Shown here one piece after another: positions 59,181 through 64,000 of a stretch of DNA of 64,000 nt. A program made the position numbers and the translations under genes. This stretch comes from JBEIHX01 sp040381075. Its GTDB lineage: Bacteria > Pseudomonadota > Alphaproteobacteria > Caulobacterales > Aquidulcibacteraceae. The notes under the pieces were generated by a model, which worked only from the letters and a program-made list of their open reading frames with translations, made no database searches and was not told the DNA's origin. The DNA is taken from positions 1-64,000 of the forward strand of contig JBEIHX010000001.1 of NCBI GenBank assembly GCA_040381075.1. Reading direction: 5' to 3'. The number at the start of each line of letters is the position of its first letter. The first letter of the stretch is position 1.

Positions 59181-60188
59181 TTACGCGAGTTTGACCAGCA
59201 TCTTGCCGGTATTGGCGCCGCTGAACAGGCCAAGAAAGGCGGCCGGGGCGTTGGCGACGCCGTGCAGGACGGTTTCTTCAAAGGCAAGCGCGCCGCTGGC
59301 CAGCCAGCCAGTCATGTCAGACAGAAACTGCGGGCGCAGATGGGCGTACTGGGTCACGATAAAGCCCTGGATCGTCAGCGCTTTGCCGATCACATAGACG
59401 AGGTTGGACGGGCCCGGCGCGGGCGCCTTGTTGTTGTACTGCGAGATCATGCCGCACTCGACAAAGCGTCCGAAGGGGCGCGCGAGTTCGAGGGCCGCCT
59501 CAAGATGGTCGCCCCCGACATTGTCGAAATAGATGTCGACGCCGTTCGGCGCGGCATGGCGCAGCGCCGGCAGCAGGTCACCGCAGGTCTTGTAGTTGAT
59601 GACCGCATCTACCCCGCGGCTCTTGAGCCACGCCGCCTTGGCGTCAGATCCGACCGACGCCACCACTGTGCATCCTTTGATCTTGGCGATCTGGCACACC
59701 ACGGCGCCGACGGCGCCGGCCGCGCCGGACACGAATACCGTATCGCCAGGCCTGGGTTTGCCAATTTCCAGAAGACCGGCATAGGCGGTCAGGCCGGGCA
59801 TGCCGAGCACGCCCAGAAATGCTTCCGGTGGCGCGCCCGCCGGTTCGATGCGCTCGAGCGCTGCAGCCGGCGCGGTGAACGCTTCACGCCAGCCGAACAT
59901 CGAGCTGACGAGATCGCCCGGCTTGAGTGACGGGTCGCCCGAGGCGATCACTTCGCCGATTGCACCGCCCTGCAGGGGCTGGTTCAGCTGAAAGGGCGGC
60001 ACGTAGCTTGCGCGGTCGTACATTCGTCCGCGCATGTAGGGATCGACGGACATCCACAGATTACGCACCTGCGCCTCACCGTCGCGCGGCGCCTGCGCCA
60101 TTGTCTCAACCATGGCGAAATCAGACGCCTGCGGCATGCCGACGGGGCGGGAGACCAGATGGATTTCACGGGAAGCGATCTCGGGCAT
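59181..60188 (-). CDS. NADPH-dependent oxidoreductase, MDR superfamily (CurA/prostaglandin-reductase-like)
   Basis: 335 residues. ISREIHLVSRPVG-type start, NLWMSVDPYMRGRM, the cofactor loop VSGAAGAVGAVVCQIAKIKG, FDNVGGDHLEAAL and GFIVTQY at the C-terminus match the zinc-free leukotriene/prostaglandin-reductase or curcumin-reductase family, which reduces activated C=C bonds. The ATG follows GGAG. It is the first gene of the operon with the ABM protein, thioesterase and hypothetical protein. Confidence 0.92.
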   Translation of the reverse strand: MPEIASREIHLVSRPVGMPQASDFAMVETMAQAPRDGEAQVRNLWMSVDPYMRGRMYDRASYVPPFQLNQPLQGGAIGEVIASGDPSLKPGDLVSSMFGWREAFTAPAAALERIEPAGAPPEAFLGVLGMPGLTAYAGLLEIGKPRPGDTVFVSGAAGAVGAVVCQIAKIKGCTVVASVGSDAKAAWLKSRGVDAVINYKTCGDLLPALRHAAPNGVDIYFDNVGGDHLEAALELARPFGRFVECGMISQYNNKAPAPGPSNLVYVIGKALTIQGFIVTQYAHLRPQFLSDMTGWLASGALAFEETVLHGVANAPAAFLGLFSGANTGKMLVKLA

Positions 60189-60408
60189 GGCGATCTCCGG
60201 CCTGGGTGGTGAGCGGGCGGGCGTGCCTAGCCTTGCTGGCGCGTGGGCGCAAGCCGCACGCGTGCTCTTCGCCGCGTGCGCAGACACGCAGCGCGAGACG
60301 ACAGTGTGCACGGGGACCGCGCGCGCGAGCCAAGGCGGGGCGAACCGCGGCGGGCCGGGAGTGGCCTTGCGGCTTGGCGGCGGGCGCATTTGAGCTTAAG
60401 GCGGCCGT

Positions 60409-61311
60409 ATGGAAGCAAGGATCAGAACCGGGGTGATCGGCGCGGGCGTGTTTGGCGGCCACCACGCCGGCAAGCTCGCCGCGGCGCCGTCTTCGGCCCT
60501 GCAGGGCGTGTTCGACCCGGATGCAGGACGCGCGCTGGCGCTGGCGGACCGTTGCGGGTGCGCCGTATTCAGCGACGCGCCAAGCCTTATCGCAGCAGTT
60601 GATGCGGTGACCATCGCCTCGCCGGCGAGCACCCATGCCGGATTGGTGCGTGCGGCGCTTGAGGCGGGCCGGCACGTCTATGTCGAAAAGCCGCTTGCCG
60701 AGATCGAAGAAGAGGCGCACGCGCTTGCCGGACTGGCGCGCGCGCGCGGGTTGGTGCTGCAGGTCGGCCACCAGGAGCGCATGCAGTTCGCAGCCATGGG
60801 CCTGTTGGCGGCGCCGCCGCCGCGCCGGGTTTCCGCAGTGCGGGCTGGACCGTTTTCCGGTCGGGCCGATGATGTGAGCGTCACCAGTGATCTGATGGTT
60901 CACGACATTGATCTTGTGCTGTCGCTGATGGGGTCCGATCCGATCCATGTCGCCGCGCGCGGTCGCAGGGCGCACACCCGTCACTGGGATGAGATTGACG
61001 CCGAGTTGACGTTCATCGGCGGCGCCACGGCGTCATTGCGAGCAAGCCGCATGAGCGAAGCGCGCGAGCGGAAGATGTCGATTGCGTGGGTTCACGGCCG
61101 GCTGGAGATCGATTTTCTGGCCCGTCGCTTCGACAATGCGACGCCATTGCCGCTTGATCAGGACTACGCCGGCAAAGTCCCCGATCCGCTGGGCGCCTGG
61201 GTGAGCGCCTTCCTGGCGGCCGTGCGGGGTGAGGCCCCGCCGCCCATGGATCCCGTCGACGCTGCGCGCGCGGTTGCGGTGGTCGCCGAGATCGATCGCT
61301 GCGCGGTTTGA
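60409..61311 (+). CDS. Gfo/Idh/MocA-family NAD(P) oxidoreductase
   Basis: 300 residues. Rossmann motif GVIGAGVFGGHHAGKL near the N-terminus and the EKPLA motif near residue 95 are diagnostic; VHDIDLVLSLMG carries the family HDxD-type residues. It oxidises or reduces a sugar-like or inositol-like substrate, unknown. It is divergent from the MDR operon with 220 bp between starts and convergent with the M23 gene. Confidence 0.92.
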   Translation: MEARIRTGVIGAGVFGGHHAGKLAAAPSSALQGVFDPDAGRALALADRCGCAVFSDAPSLIAAVDAVTIASPASTHAGLVRAALEAGRHVYVEKPLAEIEEEAHALAGLARARGLVLQVGHQERMQFAAMGLLAAPPPRRVSAVRAGPFSGRADDVSVTSDLMVHDIDLVLSLMGSDPIHVAARGRRAHTRHWDEIDAELTFIGGATASLRASRMSEARERKMSIAWVHGRLEIDFLARRFDNATPLPLDQDYAGKVPDPLGAWVSAFLAAVRGEAPPPMDPVDAARAVAVVAEIDRCAV

Positions 61312-61334
61312 CACAGGGGCCGCCGCCGGCCCGA

Positions 61335-62285
61335 TCACAGCGGTGGCGGGGTTGGGCTTTGCGTGAGCAGCGCGGGATCGAGTTGACGTCCGCGCCAGCG
61401 AAGGCGCCAGCACAGGTGGGGGCCCGTGGCGCGACCGCGCATGCCGACCGCGCCGAGCGGGGCGCCACGGGCGAGGACATCGCCGGCGCGGACATCCACC
61501 TGCGACAGGTGCAGGTACATCGATATGAGGCCCTGTCCGTGGTCGATGGCGACAAACCCGCCTTCGAAGAACATGTCTGCTTCTGCAAGCACAACGACGC
61601 CGGCGGCGGGCGCGCGCACGGGAGTTCCCTGCGGTGCGCCGATGTCGACGCCATAATGGGGCTGCTGCTTGACGCCATTGAGGACCCGCTGGGCGCCCCA
61701 CGGGCTTGTGATCCGTCCACTGACCGGCCAGACGAATGCGTCGCGGAAGCCCGTTTGCGACGCGAGGCTCGCGAATGCGGCGTTCTTCACCTCGCGCTCG
61801 GCTGCGATGCGCTTGAGGTCCTCCGGATCGGTTGGGGTCACCCGACTTTGCGGCAGGCCGGACACCGTGCGCGTCTCGTAGGCCCGGGGCGCAATGGCGA
61901 GGCTGCGCTGTGTTTCAAAACTGGGCGCCTGGACGCGCAATTCCGCAACGCCAGGTGCGTCACGGTCGAAACCAAGCACAAACCAGCCGTCTGCGTCCGC
62001 CCGGAGAGAGACCTCATCAAGCTGGATCCGGGCGTTCGGGTGCGTGCGTCCGATCACCAGTCCGGACTGTTCGAAGCGGCCGCTGAGCTCCAGGTCGGAA
62101 AACGTCGCAGGCGCCGCCGCAGGGGAGGGTGAGGCGTCGGCCGGAGTTTCATTGACCTTCGCGGACGCATCCCCCGCCTCACGCCCCAGTCCGGCGGCTG
62201 TGTCCACGCGCGGCGCGGGAGCGGCTTCTCCGGCCTGACAGGCGCCGAGCAGGGCGAGCGCGGCCGCGAGCCCGACTGCGCGCAT
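61335..62285 (-). CDS. M23-family metallopeptidase lipoprotein
   Basis: 316 residues. Lipobox LGAC (Cys~16) predicts a lipoprotein. The C-terminal LytM domain has HYGVDIGAP and MYLHLSQ, the HxxxxD and HxH zinc motifs, followed by GRATGPHLCWRL. It cleaves peptidoglycan cross-bridges or activates an amidase. Residues ~60-130 form a beta-rich spacer. The ATG overlaps the stop of the DUF2093 gene by one base (TAATG), so translation is coupled. Confidence 0.92.
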   Translation of the reverse strand: MRAVGLAAALALLGACQAGEAAPAPRVDTAAGLGREAGDASAKVNETPADASPSPAAAPATFSDLELSGRFEQSGLVIGRTHPNARIQLDEVSLRADADGWFVLGFDRDAPGVAELRVQAPSFETQRSLAIAPRAYETRTVSGLPQSRVTPTDPEDLKRIAAEREVKNAAFASLASQTGFRDAFVWPVSGRITSPWGAQRVLNGVKQQPHYGVDIGAPQGTPVRAPAAGVVVLAEADMFFEGGFVAIDHGQGLISMYLHLSQVDVRAGDVLARGAPLGAVGMRGRATGPHLCWRLRWRGRQLDPALLTQSPTPPPL

Positions 62286-62506
62286 TACATGGTCCCGGTT
62301 GCGGCAAACCGCTGCATGGCCGCCGCCGCGTCGACATAGGCCTCCTGGCGCGCGACGCTCCAATACCTCAGGTTTTCAAGTTGGATCCTCTCGCCCGTCA
62401 CGGCGCACAGGACGAACCGACCGGGCTTCTGAATGGTGAAGTCAGCGTCCGTGTAAAGAATCTGCGCCTGGCCTTCGCCAAACGGCGTGCTGGCTCTGTC
62501 GAGCAT
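62285..62506 (-). CDS. DUF2093 domain-containing protein
   Basis: 73 residues, the family size. STPFGEGQAQILYTDADFTI, QKPGRFVLCAVTGERIQLEN and LRYWSVARQEAYVDAAAA are the known conserved core. The ATG follows GGAGG. It lies between xseA and the M23 gene, a standard alphaproteobacterial arrangement. Function unknown. Confidence 0.92.
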   Translation of the reverse strand: MLDRASTPFGEGQAQILYTDADFTIQKPGRFVLCAVTGERIQLENLRYWSVARQEAYVDAAAAMQRFAATGTM

Positions 62507-62589
62507 TGCAAAGCCTCCGTATTGTTCCGGTATATCCGGTTTGTGCTCAGTGCGAAACCCGTCGCGCCGGGCGCTGGGCCTTCGGTCTC

Positions 62590-64000
62590 TCAAAAGAGAC
62601 TTCCCTGTCCGCCGGTGCGCCCTGGCGGCGCGGCGGGGGTGTTGCGCCGGGCTGATGTGCGCGGGGTCTTCGCCGCGTTTTGGCTGTCTGCGCGTCCCGG
62701 CGCGGAAGCAGCCGGGTCTTCGCTGTCGATGTGGGCGGCGCGCGCGCGGTCATGAAACTGCAGCATCACCGCATCGCCTGCGTTCAGCTGGGCGCCGCGC
62801 GAGGCGAGCCTTCCGTCGGCGGCGATCACCAGGGCGAAACCGCGTTCAAGCACGCGCGCGTGGCTGAGGCTGTCCAGAAGCTTGGCCGCGGCCGCAAGGC
62901 GGGTTGCGGCCTTCTCCTGTCCCCGCTCCAGCCCAGCCTGTGCGCGCGCGGCCAGCTTGACGAGATCGTCCCTGCCACGCGCCAGACGCTCCTGTTCGCT
63001 TGCGGCCGCGCGCGTGCGCGCGCCGGACAGTCGGGCGGCGAACTGGGCGAGGCGTTCACCGCGGCGCGTGATGTCGCGCACAAGCGCATCCGGCGACAGG
63101 CGCGGTGAGAGCCGCTCGAAGCTGATGCGTTGGGTCTGCGCGGTGTTGCGCAGGGCGGAATCGAGGCGGTCGGCGGCCCGGTCCAGACGCTGGGTTGCTG
63201 CGGCAAGCATGTCATGCGGCTTGGGCAGGGCGGCCCCCGCCGCCTTGAGTTCTGTCCGTCGGCGTTCCACGAGGCGCTGCAGTCCGGTGATGCGCCGCGC
63301 CCCCAGGGTTTCAATGCGGGCGATAAGCTCGCTGCGGACCGGAACCGCTTTCTCGGCTGCGGCGCTTGGGGTGGGCGCACGCAGATCCGACGCGTGATCG
63401 ATGAGGGTCGTGTCCGTCTCGTGGCCAACGGCGGAAATCAGCGGAATGGCGCTTTCTGCCGCGGCCCGCACGACTGCTTCTTCGTTGAACGCCCACAGAT
63501 CTTCAATCGAACCGCCGCCGCGCGCGACGATGAGCACATCGGGACGCCCGAGGTCGCCGTCGGCGGGCAGGGCGTTGAAGCCCCGGATGGCGCGTGCGAT
63601 CTGCGGGGCGGCGTGCTCGCCCTGGACAAGGACGGGCCAGAGCAGAACGCGGCGTGGAAAGCGGTCGGCAAGCCGGTGGAGAATGTCGCGGATCACCGCG
63701 CCGGTTGGCGAGGTGACCACGCCTATGACCTCCGGCAGGAAGGGAATAGGCCTTTTGCGCTCGGCGGCGAAGAGGCCTTCGCTGGCGAGTTGGGCTTTCA
63801 GCTTCTCAAGCTGCGCGAGCAGTGCGCCGACCCCGGCCGGCTCCATGCGTTCGCAGATGAGCTGGTAGCCTGACTTCATGGCGAAGGTTGAAAGTCGGCC
63901 GTGCGCCACGACTTCGAGGCCTTCATCCGGGCGAAAGCGAAGCTGCGAGGCGACGCCTTTCCACATGACAGCCGACAGCACGGCCTTATCGTCCTTCAGG
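62590..64000 (-). CDS. xseA: exodeoxyribonuclease VII large subunit XseA, partial at window edge
   Basis: About 470 residues seen; the N-terminal OB-fold is cut by the right edge, but LKDDKAVLSAVMWKG still reads through to base 64000. GVVTSPTGAVIRDI, IVARGGGSIEDLWAFNEE and ISAVGHETDTTLIDHASDLR are XseA signatures. The central coiled coil (ARRITGLQRLVERRRTELKA) and the long Ala/Arg C-terminus follow. It degrades single-stranded DNA together with XseB, which is not in view. Confidence 0.96.
   Translation of the reverse strand, partial: LKDDKAVLSAVMWKGVASQLRFRPDEGLEVVAHGRLSTFAMKSGYQLICERMEPAGVGALLAQLEKLKAQLASEGLFAAERKRPIPFLPEVIGVVTSPTGAVIRDILHRLADRFPRRVLLWPVLVQGEHAAPQIARAIRGFNALPADGDLGRPDVLIVARGGGSIEDLWAFNEEAVVRAAAESAIPLISAVGHETDTTLIDHASDLRAPTPSAAAEKAVPVRSELIARIETLGARRITGLQRLVERRRTELKAAGAALPKPHDMLAAATQRLDRAADRLDSALRNTAQTQRISFERLSPRLSPDALVRDITRRGERLAQFAARLSGARTRAAASEQERLARGRDDLVKLAARAQAGLERGQEKAATRLAAAAKLLDSLSHARVLERGFALVIAADGRLASRGAQLNAGDAVMLQFHDRARAAHIDSEDPAASAPGRADSQNAAKTPRTSARRNTPAAPPGRTGGQGSLF

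Noticed and set aside
63130..63873. 247-codon plus-strand frame
   Set aside because: It is the antisense shadow of xseA.

Overview
The window is about 64 kb of high-GC chromosome from an alphaproteobacterium, most likely in the Caulobacterales/Maricaulales/Hyphomonadaceae neighbourhood. The evidence is a MipZ-type ParA ATPase, an alphaproteobacterial plsX-fabH-ihfA-merR block, a ubiquinol-cytochrome c chaperone beside bamE, the alphaproteobacterial families DUF1285 and DUF2093, SapC, and a K+-independent proton-pumping pyrophosphatase. No tRNA, rRNA, CRISPR array or intact insertion sequence was recognised.

Layout. 0-5.4 kb: a truncated YgfZ-like remnant, then an overlapping set on the minus strand (aldehyde dehydrogenase, FAD-linked oxidase, membrane protein) and a thiolase. 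5.4-12.3 kb: L,D-transpeptidase, a phosphotransferase, an OmpA-type protein, a decayed TadG-like gene and two lipoproteins. 12.3-22.5 kb: core genes bamE, cytochrome bc1 chaperone, plsX, fabH, ihfA and a MerR regulator, then acyl-CoA racemase, histidine phosphatase, hppA with a strong terminator, and DUF1285. 23-31 kb: an accessory catabolic cluster with a P450, three short-chain dehydrogenases, an acetoin-dehydrogenase-type E1alpha/E1beta/E2 and a GST-like protein. 31-38.8 kb: a ParA-like ATPase with a small partner, rpsD, tyrS, an ABC exporter and SapC. 38.9-50.5 kb: MaoC hydratase, M20 peptidase with a chagasin-type inhibitor, GMC oxidoreductase, HspQ, Ppx/GppA-rlmE, a PhoX-like protein, an esterase and a paraoxonase-like lactonase. 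50.6-64 kb: a second P450, CinA-like protein, GNAT, DUF1499, mipZ divergent from panC, a four-gene minus-strand operon, and xseA-DUF2093-M23 running off the right edge.

The most unusual signal is not a gene. At least fifteen sites, nearly all intergenic, carry short head-to-tail tandem arrays. The repeat unit is almost always 13-17 bp, yet its sequence is different at every site. One array is continuous with the last five codons of rlmE and its stop codon, and another supplies the N-terminal codons of a phosphotransferase. This looks like a recurrent process that amplifies whatever short segment lies at a given spacer, rather than a dispersed repeat family.

Most starts given here were moved inward from the longest open frame to a start with a visible ribosome binding site and a family-typical N-terminus. 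Functions are assigned from motifs read by eye; no database search was run.
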